DNA from: an uncultured Collinsella sp.
GTDB lineage: Bacteria; Actinomycetota; Coriobacteriia; Coriobacteriales; Coriobacteriaceae
Direction of reading: 5' to 3'
Assembly: GCA_905207425.1 (NCBI GenBank)
Contig: CAJLLB010000033.1
Location: 1 to 15,469, forward strand
Length of the DNA stretch: 15,469 nt
Positions within the stretch are counted from its first letter, which is position 1. Each line of letters starts with the position of its first letter. Both the position numbers and the translations under genes were made by a program. Shown here one piece after another: positions 1 to 7,268 of this stretch. A model generated the notes under the pieces. The model saw only the letters and a program-made list of their open reading frames with translations, ran no database searches and was not told the origin of the DNA.

Positions 1-1319
1 GTACCCTTATGGCCGCCGACGCTGCTGTTATGGTCATCGACGGCGCCAAGGGCGTCGAGGCCCAGACCAAAAAGCTCTTTAAGGTCTGTACGCTGCGCCA
101 CATTCCCATCTTCACCTTTGTGAACAAGCTCGACCACGAGGCTCGCGATCCGTTTGAGCTCATGGAAGAGATCGAGAACGTCCTGGGTATCAATACGTAT
201 CCCATGAACTGGCCGATCGGCAGCGGCCGCAATTTCCGTGGCGTGTTCGACCGTCAGACTCGTCGCGTCATTGCCTTTGAGGGCGACGGCCACGCCAACG
301 CCACCAAGAAGGTCGCCGAGGTCGAGGCCGAGCTGGGCGACCCTGCCATGGATGAGCTCATCGGCGAGGAGAACCATAAGAACCTGATGGACGACATCGA
401 GCTGCTCGATGGCGCCGGCGACGAGCTCGACTTGGATGCCGTGGCCTGCGGCAAGCTGAGCCCGGCGTTCTTTGGCTCGGCGCTCACCAACTTTGGCGTG
501 GAGCCCTTCCTCAAGGAGTTCCTGCGCCTGGCCCCGACGCCGCGTGCCTATACCGATACGCTCACCAGCGAGCCGGTCGATCCCTGCCGCGACGACTTTA
601 GCGGCTTTGTGTTTAAGATCCAGGCCAACATGGACAAGAACCACCGTGACCGCATCGCCTTTGTGCGCATTTGCTCGGGCAAGTTCGAGCGCGGCATGGA
701 TGCCTTCCACGTGCAGGGCAACCGCAAACTCAAGCTTGCCACGGGCACGTCGATGATGGCCGACGATCGCGCCATCGTGGACGAGGCGTACGCAGGCGAT
801 ATCGTGGGCCTGTTCGATCCGGGTATCTTTAGCATCGGCGACACTGTGTGCTCTGGCAAGCGCCACGTGCAGTATCCGCAGATCCCGACGTTTGCCCCCG
901 AGATGTTCGCTCGCATTACGCAGGTCGACACGCTCAAGCGCAAGCAGTTCGTCAAGGGCATGGAGGAGCTTGCCCAGGAGGGTGCCATCCAGATCTTCCG
1001 CGAACTGGGTGCCGGCATGGAGAGCGTCATTGTGGGCGTGGTCGGCGTGCTGCAGTTTGAGGTGCTCGAGCGCCGCCTCAAGGCCGAGTACCGTGTTGAG
1101 GTTCGTCGCCAGCCGCTGCCCTATACGGACATCCGCTGGATCCAGAACGACCCCGACACCATCGATATCCCGGGCCTTTCGCTCACGCGCGACACGCTGC
1201 GTGTCGAGGACATGCGCGGCGGTAAGCTGCTGCTGTTCACGAGTCCGTGGAACGTGGATTGGGCAACCGACCACAATCCCGACCTTATCCTGTCGGAGTT
1301 TGGCAACGTAGCCTTTTAA
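1..1319 (+). CDS. prfC: Peptide chain release factor 3 (RF3), 5' end cut by window
   Basis: RF3 is a cytoplasmic translational GTPase that removes RF1 and RF2 from the ribosome after peptide release. The open frame runs in from the left edge; the ATG at position 9 is internal, because it aligns with the segment just before the VIDGAKGVE motif, so roughly the first 100 residues (P-loop and switch I) are outside the window. Visible are the G4 motif NKLD (about residue 40 of the visible part), the RF3-specific stretch around PMNWPIGSG, the domain II motif FKIQANMD followed by HRDRIAF, and the domain III segment VGVLQFEVLERRLKAEY. These RF3-type stretches, matched in order and spacing to the E. 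coli protein from memory, separate it from EF-G. The C-terminus ends with a TAA at 1317-1319, about the expected length, and a hairpin terminator follows directly. Confidence 0.95.
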   Translation, partial: TLMAADAAVMVIDGAKGVEAQTKKLFKVCTLRHIPIFTFVNKLDHEARDPFELMEEIENVLGINTYPMNWPIGSGRNFRGVFDRQTRRVIAFEGDGHANATKKVAEVEAELGDPAMDELIGEENHKNLMDDIELLDGAGDELDLDAVACGKLSPAFFGSALTNFGVEPFLKEFLRLAPTPRAYTDTLTSEPVDPCRDDFSGFVFKIQANMDKNHRDRIAFVRICSGKFERGMDAFHVQGNRKLKLATGTSMMADDRAIVDEAYAGDIVGLFDPGIFSIGDTVCSGKRHVQYPQIPTFAPEMFARITQVDTLKRKQFVKGMEELAQEGAIQIFRELGAGMESVIVGVVGVLQFEVLERRLKAEYRVEVRRQPLPYTDIRWIQNDPDTIDIPGLSLTRDTLRVEDMRGGKLLLFTSPWNVDWATDHNPDLILSEFGNVAF

Positions 1320-1324
1320 CGCAT

Positions 1325-1359
1325 CGGCGCGGTGGCCCTGCGGGGCTGCCGCGCCGTTT
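1325..1359 (+). terminator. Hairpin terminator after prfC
   Basis: CGGCGCGG (1325-1332) pairs perfectly with CCGCGCCG (1349-1356), and inside it GCCC (1335-1338) can pair with GGGC (1343-1346). Only a short TTT follows, so the U-tract is weak. It begins five bases after the prfC stop codon. Confidence 0.6.
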
Positions 1360-1361
1360 GC

Positions 1362-1390
1362 TTGCCTTATGCCGTGTGAGCGGCTATTAT
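1362..1390 (+). promoter_or_regulatory. Candidate sigma-70-type promoter of the VUT/SDR operon
   Basis: TTGCCT at 1362-1367 and TATTAT at 1385-1390 are separated by 17 bases, which fits a housekeeping promoter. Transcription would start near 1397. This leaves a leader of about 79 nt that holds the riboswitch candidate. The call rests on hexamer match and spacing only. Confidence 0.5.
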
Positions 1391-1420
1391 ACCCACCGTC
1401 GTCTCAAGACCGGGGCGTCC

Positions 1421-1462
1421 GAGCAGTTCGGGTCCGATATCCTGCTCGTTAAACCTAAAACC
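1421..1462 (+). ncRNA. Candidate preQ1-I riboswitch in the leader of the VUT transporter gene
   Basis: A 6-bp stem, GAGCAG (1421-1426) with CTGCTC (1442-1447), encloses a 15-nt loop that starts TTCGGGTCC. It is followed by an A-rich tail starting GTTAAACCTAAAACC. Loop bases GGGT (1430-1433) can pair with tail bases ACCT (1453-1456) as a four-pair pseudoknot with one G-T wobble. This is the H-type pseudoknot arrangement of class I preQ1 riboswitches: a short stem, a loop opening with UUC, an A-rich third loop, and a tail leading straight into the ribosome binding site. The tail ends next to the AAAGGAG at 1463-1469, so ligand binding would be expected to hide it and block translation. The downstream gene is a COG1738-type queuosine-precursor transporter, a known target of preQ1 riboswitches. 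The fold was drawn by eye, not by covariance search. Confidence 0.6.
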
Positions 1463-1475
1463 AAAGGAGTACATA

Positions 1476-2198
1476 ATGATCAAGAAGGTCATGGAGGACT
1501 ACAAGGTCCTGCTGCGGAGCATTCCCGCGGCAACGGTTTCGCTGTTTTTCGTGAGCGTCATCATGATGAACCTGCTGGCCAACAAAGAGCTTATCAGCCT
1601 GCCGTATCTGGCACTCGACTGCGGCTTTGTGGTGAGCTGGGTTTCTTTTTTGTGCCAGGACATGATCTGCAAGCGTTTTGGCGCCAAGGCGTCCATTAAA
1701 ATCTCTATCCTCGCGCTGCTGGTCAACCTCGCTGTCAGCCTGTGCTTTTGGACGTGCTCGCTCACGCCCGGCATGTGGGGCGCTTACTACGACACGGGCA
1801 TGATCGAGGTCAACAACGCCCTTAACGCCACCATCGGCGGCACCTGGTACGTGGTGTTGGGCTCTTCGCTGGCAATGCTCGTTTCTGCCGTGGTTAACTC
1901 CACGCTCAACCAGTCGCTCGGCCGTATGCTCAAAAAGAATAACTTTGCGAGCTTCGCCTTCCGCTCCTATGTGTCTACGGGCGTTGGCCAGTTTATCGAC
2001 AACCTGGTCTTTGCCATTGTGGTGAGCCACACGTTCTTTGGTTGGACCTGGGTGCAGGTCCTTATGTGCTCGCTGACGGGTGCCGTCGCCGAGCTGCTGT
2101 GCGAAGTCTTCCTGAGCCCCGTGGGCTACAAGGTTGTGCGCGGCTGGGAGCGCGAGAATGTGGGCTCCGAGTACCTCGAGCGCCACGCAACCGCCTAA
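1476..2198 (+). CDS. VUT family (YhhQ/COG1738) queuosine-precursor transporter
   Basis: This 240-residue integral membrane protein probably imports a 7-deazaguanine queuosine precursor such as preQ0, preQ1 or queuine for tRNA modification. Hydrophobic segments lie at about 17-37, 45-60, 73-98, 123-145, 165-188 and 194-215. Family features are the segment around residues 45-70 (CGFVVSW to the charged CKRFGAK) and the late segment VSTGVGQFIDNLVF, which corresponds to the NVSDT region of E. coli YhhQ. The ATG at 1476 has AAAGGAG six bases upstream. A candidate preQ1-I riboswitch in the leader supports the substrate assignment. The next gene starts nine bases after this stop, so the two are probably cotranscribed. 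The exact substrate (preQ0, preQ1, queuine or queuosine) cannot be told from sequence. Confidence 0.85.
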   Translation: MIKKVMEDYKVLLRSIPAATVSLFFVSVIMMNLLANKELISLPYLALDCGFVVSWVSFLCQDMICKRFGAKASIKISILALLVNLAVSLCFWTCSLTPGMWGAYYDTGMIEVNNALNATIGGTWYVVLGSSLAMLVSAVVNSTLNQSLGRMLKKNNFASFAFRSYVSTGVGQFIDNLVFAIVVSHTFFGWTWVQVLMCSLTGAVAELLCEVFLSPVGYKVVRGWERENVGSEYLERHATA

Positions 2199-2207
2199 GG
2201 AGCAAGT

Positions 2208-2888
2208 ATGCGGGTTTTGATCACGGGCGCTTCGGGCGGTATCGGAGCCGCGTGCGTGCAGCGCTTTTTGGACGAGGGCCACGAGGTCGTGGGCTTTGAC
2301 CTGCTGCCGGCGGCGATCGAACACGAGCGCTACCGCCATCTGATCGTTGATGTACGCGAGCCTAACTCGTTTCCAGGCGATATTGAACCCCAGGTAATCG
2401 TGAACGTTGCCGGTACGCAGGATTCGGCCGACGACATCGCCGCCAACCTGCGTGGCACCATCAACGTGACCGAGCGCTATGCCTTTGTGGGGGAGGGGCT
2501 TGCCGCCAAGCCGGCGCCGGCTATTAAATCCGTGGTCAATGTGGGGTCGGCGAGCGGGCATACGGGATCGGAGTTTCCCGCCTATGCCGCCAGCAAGGGC
2601 GGCGTTATCGCCTACACCAAGAACCTTGCAAACCGCCTGGCACCGCAGGCCATCGCCAACAGTGTGGACCCGGGCGGCGTTATCACGCCGCTCAACCGTT
2701 GTGTGATGGAAGACGAGCACCTGTGGAACCAGATTATGGAGCTCACACCGCTTAAGCGCTGGGCAACCGCCCAAGAGATCGCCGAGTGGATCTACTTTGT
2801 GGGCGTGACCAACCGGTTTATGACCGGGCAGAGTCTGTTGATCGATGGCGGCGAGGCTGGCCGCACACAATTTATTTGGCCCGAATAG
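2208..2888 (+). CDS. Short-chain dehydrogenase/reductase (SDR), second gene of the VUT operon
   Basis: This is a 226-residue classical SDR with an N-terminal Rossmann fold. The cofactor loop GASGGIG is at residues 7-13, and Asp31 at the end of the second strand suggests NAD(H) rather than NADP(H). The usual NNAG motif reads NVAG (66-69). The catalytic set is Ser114 (GSAS), Tyr126 and Lys130 in YAASK. The PGG motif is at 155-157 and the C-terminal IDGGE at 212-216. It is a little shorter than most family members (about 245-260). Its ribosome binding site AAGGAG overlaps the end of the transporter gene and the gap is nine bases, so it should share the promoter and riboswitch. The substrate is unknown; a link to deazapurine or sugar metabolism would be a guess from position only. 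Confidence 0.85.
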   Translation: MRVLITGASGGIGAACVQRFLDEGHEVVGFDLLPAAIEHERYRHLIVDVREPNSFPGDIEPQVIVNVAGTQDSADDIAANLRGTINVTERYAFVGEGLAAKPAPAIKSVVNVGSASGHTGSEFPAYAASKGGVIAYTKNLANRLAPQAIANSVDPGGVITPLNRCVMEDEHLWNQIMELTPLKRWATAQEIAEWIYFVGVTNRFMTGQSLLIDGGEAGRTQFIWPE

Positions 2889-2892
2889 GAAG

Positions 2893-2925
2893 CGCGCCCG
2901 ATGGAAAGCCGTCGGGCGCGTTTTT
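2893..2925 (+). terminator. Strong intrinsic terminator after the VUT/SDR operon, shared with ung
   Basis: CGCGCCCGA (2893-2901) pairs perfectly with TCGGGCGCG (2912-2920) around a 10-base loop, followed by TTTTT (2921-2925). On the minus strand the same hairpin stands about 18 bases past the ung stop, with a poorer U-tract, so it may serve both convergent genes. Confidence 0.9.
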
Positions 2926-2938
2926 GATGCATCGATTT

Positions 2939-3664
2939 TTAGCCGAGGCAAGTCCAGTTGACGGGGGTCAAGCCGTGCTGTTCGAGTAGCCGATTGGCTG
3001 CCGAGAAGGGGCGCGACCCTATAAAAGCGGGGAGTTCTGCCGTGGCACGGTTGGCCGAAAGCGGCGAGGGGTGCGTGGAGGCCAGACAGAACTTATCGGT
3101 TGCCTTGACCGCACCAGTTGCGACGAGCTTACCTTCGACCATCTGCTGGGCAAAGCGGCCCCATGCCAAAAAGACGACCGGTTGGGGCAGCTGGCAGCAG
3201 CGTTCGATAATGTAGTCGGTGAGCGTGCTCCAGCCTAGTTTGGCGTGTGAGTTGGCGGCATGCTCGCGCACGGTGAGCGTAGTGTTGAGAAGCAGGACGC
3301 CCTGTTGTGCCCATGGGGTTAGGTCTCCCGTGGCGGGAATGGGGCAGCCCAGATCGGCTTTGAGCTCCTTATAGATGTTGCGCAGACTCGGCGGCAACTT
3401 GGTTTGCGTCGCGGGGACCGAGAACGACAGCCCCATGGCCTGGTTGGGTCCGTGATAGGGGTCCTGACCCAAGATGACAACTTTGACCTGGTCGGCCGGG
3501 GTGTAGGCGAGGGCATTGAGGATGTCGTCTTGTGCCGGGTAGATAGTCTGCTCGGCACGCAAAAGGGCGATGCGCTCGAGCAGCTGGTTCGTAGTGTCAC
3601 GTACCGGCTGCGGCGCATTGCCCAACCAAGTTGCTATGTTGCGGTCGCGGGTTGCGGTGTCCAT
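2939..3664 (-). CDS. ung: Uracil-DNA glycosylase, family 1
   Basis: Ung cuts uracil from DNA, starting base-excision repair of deaminated cytosine and misincorporated dUMP. The 241-residue protein is of normal family length and has all signature motifs. The water-activating loop GQDPYHG is at 66-72 with catalytic Asp68. The uracil-pocket segment includes LSFSVP (79-84) and LLLNTTLTVR (124-133). The DNA-intercalating loop HPSPLSA is at 198-204 with catalytic His198. The ATG at 3664 has AAAGGAG about seven bases upstream on the minus strand. It converges on the SDR gene and shares its terminator region. No defect is visible. Confidence 0.97.
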   Translation of the reverse strand: MDTATRDRNIATWLGNAPQPVRDTTNQLLERIALLRAEQTIYPAQDDILNALAYTPADQVKVVILGQDPYHGPNQAMGLSFSVPATQTKLPPSLRNIYKELKADLGCPIPATGDLTPWAQQGVLLLNTTLTVREHAANSHAKLGWSTLTDYIIERCCQLPQPVVFLAWGRFAQQMVEGKLVATGAVKATDKFCLASTHPSPLSANRATAELPAFIGSRPFSAANRLLEQHGLTPVNWTCLG

Positions 3665-3699
3665 GGGGCTCCTTTATGGCAGATGCTCTGTTGGCATCT

Positions 3700-3705
3700 A
3701 TTGTA
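3700..3705 (-). promoter_or_regulatory. Possible -10 element for ung
   Basis: On the minus strand TACAAT (3705-3700) lies about 36 bases before the ung start and matches a -10 box well, but no good -35 box stands 16-18 bases upstream of it. Between it and the gene, AGATGC (3681-3686) and GCATCT (3694-3699) can form a small leader hairpin of unknown meaning. Confidence 0.3.
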
Positions 3706-3726
3706 AAGGCGCACCGGTTGCCTTTA
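3704..3726 (-). terminator. Weak hairpin after the EamA gene
   Basis: TAAAGGC (3704-3710) pairs perfectly with GCCTTTA (3720-3726) over a 9-base loop. Read on the minus strand it stands about 27 bases past the EamA stop and is followed by CAATAG, so it lacks a proper U-tract. It overlaps the proposed ung -10 box. Confidence 0.35.
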
Positions 3727-3752
3727 TGCCGCGGCTGCATGAAGAGCGGGGT

Positions 3753-4655
3753 CTACGAGGCGCGCTCGGGCGCTCCTGCCATACGAGCGCGTCCATGTGC
3801 GCGGAGGCGCGGAAGCTCGACGGTTGCCGCCATGACGCCGGTGAGGATGAGAGCTGCACCCAGGAAGGCGATGGGGCTCAGGACCTCGCCGACTAGGAAG
3901 AACGAGAAGACAGCGGAGCAGACCGGCTCGAGCGAGAAGGCAAAGCCGGTGGTCTCGGCGGGCACGTGGGGCTGCACGAGCGTCTGGGTGATAAAGCCGT
4001 AGGCAGAGCAGATGAGTGCGAGCGCGACGACAACGACGATCTCGCTGGGCGTGCTGGGAAGCGTGAAGCCGCCAAAGGTGAATGCCGCGACGCCCGAGAA
4101 CAAACCGCCAAAGCCTAGCTGCCAAACGCCCAGAGCCAGCGGATCGACTTCTTCGACAAAGCGCTTGGCCACGATAATGTGGCTGGCATAGATAAAGGCC
4201 GAGAGCAGCATGATGATTGCGCCGGGATTCAGGCTGGTAAAGTCGGCGCCCGAGAGCAGCAGCATGCCGCAGGTGACGATGGCGGTGCCGACGAGCACCT
4301 TGCGCTCGGGGGCGCGGCGCAGCAGGGCAGCGTTGGCAAACGGCACGATCACGACCGTCAGGCTCTGTAAAAAGCCGGCGGTGGAGGCGGAGGTGAGGCT
4401 GGAGCCCAGGCACATGCAAGTGAGCTCGGTTGCCATAATGGCGCCGATGATGGCGGCGCGGACCATAAGGTCGCGGTTGATGCGGAACGCGCGCTTGTGG
4501 AAGAGCAGCAGGCAGGCCACAAAGGCGATGATGCAGCGCAACGCAACGATGCTCGTGGCGTTCATGCTGTCCATGCCGATCTTCATGAGGGGGTACGAAA
4601 AGCCCCATGCGACGGGAACGGAAAATGAGAGCGCGATTGCTTTTTTGCGATCCAT
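3753..4655 (-). CDS. EamA/DMT family transporter
   Basis: This 300-residue inner-membrane protein has about ten hydrophobic segments arranged as two EamA repeats (roughly residues 6-140 and 146-285). It belongs to the drug/metabolite transporter superfamily, whose members mostly export amino acids, metabolites or toxic compounds. The first repeat opens with the typical AWGFSYPLMK pattern. The second ends with the characteristic EPVCSAVFSFFLVGE (about 243-257), in which the conserved EP is followed by a small-residue helix. The C-terminus is a short basic, Ala/Arg-rich tail. The ATG at 4655 has AAAGGAG upstream on the minus strand. The gene is divergent from a LysR regulator starting at 4814, which makes it the likely regulated target. 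The substrate cannot be read from sequence. Confidence 0.9.
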   Translation of the reverse strand: MDRKKAIALSFSVPVAWGFSYPLMKIGMDSMNATSIVALRCIIAFVACLLLFHKRAFRINRDLMVRAAIIGAIMATELTCMCLGSSLTSASTAGFLQSLTVVIVPFANAALLRRAPERKVLVGTAIVTCGMLLLSGADFTSLNPGAIIMLLSAFIYASHIIVAKRFVEEVDPLALGVWQLGFGGLFSGVAAFTFGGFTLPSTPSEIVVVVALALICSAYGFITQTLVQPHVPAETTGFAFSLEPVCSAVFSFFLVGEVLSPIAFLGAALILTGVMAATVELPRLRAHGRARMAGAPERAS

Positions 4656-4813
4656 GGGACTCCTTTTGTTGCAGAACGGTTTCGTAAAAAGGATTCTGCT
4701 CCCAGATGTGGATGTAGTAAAGCGAATGTATCTTCAGTATGATTAAGAAACGCTAACGTAGTCAGAAAAAGCTCTGGCAAAACGTTTTACGGCTGCATTG
4801 ATGTGGAGGCACG
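4656..4813. promoter_or_regulatory. Divergent control region between the EamA exporter and the LysR regulator
   Basis: The 158-base gap is AT-richer than its surroundings and must hold both promoters. TTAAGAAACGCTAA (4743-4756) carries the T-N11-A spacing of LysR boxes with short TTA/TAA arms. AAAACGTTTT (4779-4788) is a perfect 10-base palindrome close to the regulator start. TATGAT (4738-4743) could be a -10 box for the regulator, but lacks a good -35. GTGGAGG at about 4802-4808 is the regulator's ribosome binding site. All are by-eye candidates. Confidence 0.4.
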
Positions 4814-5680
4814 ATGGCATCGCGGTATCAGATTGTTTGTATGGTGGTCGACTGCGGCAGCCTGAAACGCGCGGCCGATGAGCTGGGCTATACACAAAGT
4901 GCGGTGAGCCAGGCCGTCAAGGCACTCGAGCGCGAGCTGGGTACCACGCTTATCGAGCGCGGTAAGCAGGGCGTTTCGCTTACGCGCGACGGTAAACAAT
5001 ATCTGCCGTACCTGCGCCAGATCGTGACTGCTGAGGCCGAGCTTGAGGGCAAGCGCCAGGAGCTGCTGGGGCTTTCGTCGACAGACATTCGCATCGCGAC
5101 GTTTACCAACGTGAGTCGAACCGTGTTACCGCGCGTGATCCGCGACTTTGGGGCGCTGCACCCGGGCGTACGCTTTACCCTCAAGCAGGGCGACTACACG
5201 CGCAACGCCCAATGGGTGCACGACGGCGTAGTGGATTTTTGCTTTACGGCACGTGGGTTTACCGCAGGGCTCGAGAAGCGCGTGGTCTATCACGACGAGT
5301 TGGTGGCACTGTTGCCTGTCGCGCATCCGCTGGCGGCAAAGGAAAAGGTGACGCTCGCCGACCTGGCTTCCGAGCCGTTTGTGCTTCTGGATGAGGGCGA
5401 ACAGAGCCTGGTGCTCGATGCATTCGCGGCGCATGGCCTGTCGCCGCACGTGACGAGCGAGGTCACCGACGACTACACCATTATGGCGATGGTGGAGGAG
5501 GGCCTAGGCGTGAGCATGCTCTACCGTCGTACCGTTGAGGGCATGCGGGCCGATATTCGCGTACGTCCCATCGTGCACGCCCCCTCGCGCGACGTAGTGG
5601 CAGCCTGGCGTAGCTGGGATACCATGCCCATCGCCACGAGGCGCTTTATCGACTATATGAGCTCGCATATTGTCAATTAA
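4814..5680 (+). CDS. LysR family transcriptional regulator
   Basis: This 288-residue cytoplasmic protein has the standard LysR layout. The N-terminal winged helix-turn-helix covers about residues 1-60, with the recognition part LGYTQSAVSQAVKALERELG and the wing GVSLTRDG. A linker helix follows, then a two-lobe periplasmic-binding-type effector domain (about 90-285) containing DFCFTARG and the EGLGVSMLYRR hinge region. Length is normal for the family. It lacks the few extra N-terminal residues common in LysR proteins, so it starts directly with the first helix. The ATG at 4814 follows GTGGAGG. Being divergent from the EamA exporter, it probably controls that gene and itself in response to an unknown effector. 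It converges on the MATE gene with a gap of 27 bases. Confidence 0.93.
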   Translation: MASRYQIVCMVVDCGSLKRAADELGYTQSAVSQAVKALERELGTTLIERGKQGVSLTRDGKQYLPYLRQIVTAEAELEGKRQELLGLSSTDIRIATFTNVSRTVLPRVIRDFGALHPGVRFTLKQGDYTRNAQWVHDGVVDFCFTARGFTAGLEKRVVYHDELVALLPVAHPLAAKEKVTLADLASEPFVLLDEGEQSLVLDAFAAHGLSPHVTSEVTDDYTIMAMVEEGLGVSMLYRRTVEGMRADIRVRPIVHAPSRDVVAAWRSWDTMPIATRRFIDYMSSHIVN

Positions 5681-5707
5681 TGACTGACGTGGCGTTGAGT
5701 GCAGTAT

Positions 5708-7090
5708 TTAGCGGGCTGTCGCTTTGGCTTGGGTGGTGCGATAGGTGCGTGCCGGGTGGCAAAGTAGTACCGCCACGACCATAAAGAACGCCGTGGTGCC
5801 CAGGCTGATGGGGTAGACCATCATGATGTTCGCAAAGGTGCGGAAGTGCGGGAACACGCAGAACACCCAATAGAAGCGGATGCCGCAGACGCAGATCATG
5901 GTGATGAGGGCGGGCGTGAGCGAGATGCCAAAGCCGCGCAGGTAGCCTGACATGTTTTCGTAGAACATGCTAAAGGCGTACGCCGGGAAGATCGAGCACA
6001 CGCGGATATAGCCGATCGAGACGATGTTGGGATCGCTGTTGAACAGCGATAGGATCTCGCGCCCCAGACCGACAATAACGATAATCGTGGTAAGCGCAAC
6101 GATACCGCCTTCGACCAGGCAGACCTTGAGCGTCTTGGTGCAGCGGTCGATCTGGCGGGCGCCGTGATTTTGTCCCACAAAGGTGGTGCAAGCCTGGCTA
6201 AAGCTGTTGAGCAGGTTATAGCACACGTACTCTAGGCTCATGGCGGCGCTCGATGCCGCCATGACCTCGGTGCCCAGGCTGTTGATGGCAGACTGGATGA
6301 TGATGTTGGCGACGGCAAAGACGGCGCTTTGGATGCCGGCGGGCAGGCCGATCTTGATGATGCGCTTGAGGGCGACGGGGTCGATAGCCAGGTCGCGTAG
6401 GGTGACGCGGACAACGGAGTCGGTCTTGAGCAGGCGAATAAAGAGCGTAGCGGCGCTGACGGTGTAGGCGATGGCGGTGGCGATGGCGACACCCGCGACG
6501 CCCCAGTGGAGTACGGGGACAAAGATGAGGTCCAAGCCAATGTTGAGGACGGTGGACACTGCAAGCGCCTGCAGCGGCATGCGGGTGATGCCGACGGAGC
6601 GGAAGATCGCGGCCTCAAAGTTGTAGAGCAAGATGGAGGGCATGCTGAGCAAAAAGACGCGTAGGTAGAGTGAGGCGAGCGGCATGGTTTCGGCGGGAAC
6701 GTTGAGGGCGGCGAGCATGGGCTCGGCAAAGATCTCGCCCAGCGCGATGACGACAAAGCCCACGAGCGCCATTAAAATCGAGGTATGGACGGCGCGTTTG
6801 ACCATGTTTTGGTCGTTGCGGCCGATAGCGTTGGCGATGACCACGTTGGAGCCAAGCGACATGCCAATAAACAGGTTGAGCATAAGACTGGTAAGCGGAA
6901 CATTGGAGCCGACCGCCGCCATGGCGAGGGTTCCCTGGTCGCCCGAGAAGTTACCGATAATGACCGTGGCGATGAGGTTCGACAGCTGCTCCAAGATGCT
7001 CGTGGCGGCCACGGGGAAGGCGAACAGGGGAATATTTCGCCACAGCGAGCCGGTGGTCATGTCAATGTGCTTAGATACGGTATCAGCCAT
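5708..7090 (-). CDS. MATE family efflux transporter
   Basis: This 460-residue membrane protein has about twelve hydrophobic segments in two similar halves (about residues 15-220 and 240-445), the MATE fold of Na+- or H+-driven multidrug exporters. Typical features are the N-terminal TTGSLWRNIPLFAFPVAATS, with its conserved helix 1 proline, the GNFSGDQGTLAMAAVG segment near the end of helix 2, and FVGQNHGARQ (about residues 305-314) in the second half. That last motif mirrors the NAIGRNDQ of the first half. The start at 7090 has only a modest ribosome binding site (GAGAG). A 58-bp perfect palindrome lies between this gene and the divergent rlmA. The substrate is unknown; DinF/NorM-type drug export is the default family role. 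Confidence 0.93.
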   Translation of the reverse strand: MADTVSKHIDMTTGSLWRNIPLFAFPVAATSILEQLSNLIATVIIGNFSGDQGTLAMAAVGSNVPLTSLMLNLFIGMSLGSNVVIANAIGRNDQNMVKRAVHTSILMALVGFVVIALGEIFAEPMLAALNVPAETMPLASLYLRVFLLSMPSILLYNFEAAIFRSVGITRMPLQALAVSTVLNIGLDLIFVPVLHWGVAGVAIATAIAYTVSAATLFIRLLKTDSVVRVTLRDLAIDPVALKRIIKIGLPAGIQSAVFAVANIIIQSAINSLGTEVMAASSAAMSLEYVCYNLLNSFSQACTTFVGQNHGARQIDRCTKTLKVCLVEGGIVALTTIIVIVGLGREILSLFNSDPNIVSIGYIRVCSIFPAYAFSMFYENMSGYLRGFGISLTPALITMICVCGIRFYWVFCVFPHFRTFANIMMVYPISLGTTAFFMVVAVLLCHPARTYRTTQAKATAR

Positions 7091-7154
7091 ACGCTCTCAA
7101 TCTCTAACATGCTCTTTCGTGCTTATTTGCGCAGACGATGATACTCCTAATCGA

Positions 7155-7212
7155 CTAGTCATTGGGGACGTTCTTAAACGACTAGTCGTTTAAGAACGTC
7201 CCCAATGACTAG
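7155..7212. repeat. 58-bp perfect palindrome in the MATE/rlmA divergent gap
   Basis: Positions 7155-7183 and 7184-7212 are exact reverse complements: 29-bp arms with no spacer. Each arm holds ATTGGGGACGTTCTTAAAC. The centre is GACTAGTC (7180-7187), another full GACTAGTC sits at 7153-7160, and GACTAG sits at 7207-7212. The unit is therefore two inward-facing arms separated by CTAG-centred octamers. There is no T-tract, so it is not a plain terminator. It may be a mobile palindromic repeat (REP- or MITE-like), or an operator or cruciform between the two divergent promoters. It shares the GGGAC core with repeats at 8086 and 12934. Confidence 0.9.
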
Positions 7213-7268
7213 GTGGGGAAGGCGTGCGACAATGGTGGGCGTTGTGTTGTTCGCGCTAAGGAGTTGCC

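Noticed and set aside
1455..2951. A 498-codon open frame on the minus strand opposite the VUT transporter and SDR genes.
   Set aside because: Both plus-strand genes have clear families and ribosome binding sites. The antisense product is His/Arg/Gln-rich without any motif, as expected for the reverse of GC-rich coding sequence.
3724..4608. A 294-codon frame on the same strand as the EamA gene, shifted by one base.
   Set aside because: It is rich in Arg, His and Pro. The EamA frame has membrane segments, family motifs and a good start, so this is a shadow.
7120..7240. Frames that read through the palindrome from both sides and end in the same peptide (LVIGDVLKRLVV).
   Set aside because: The shared ending is a direct result of the perfect inverted repeat. 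Neither frame has a good start or a recognisable product.
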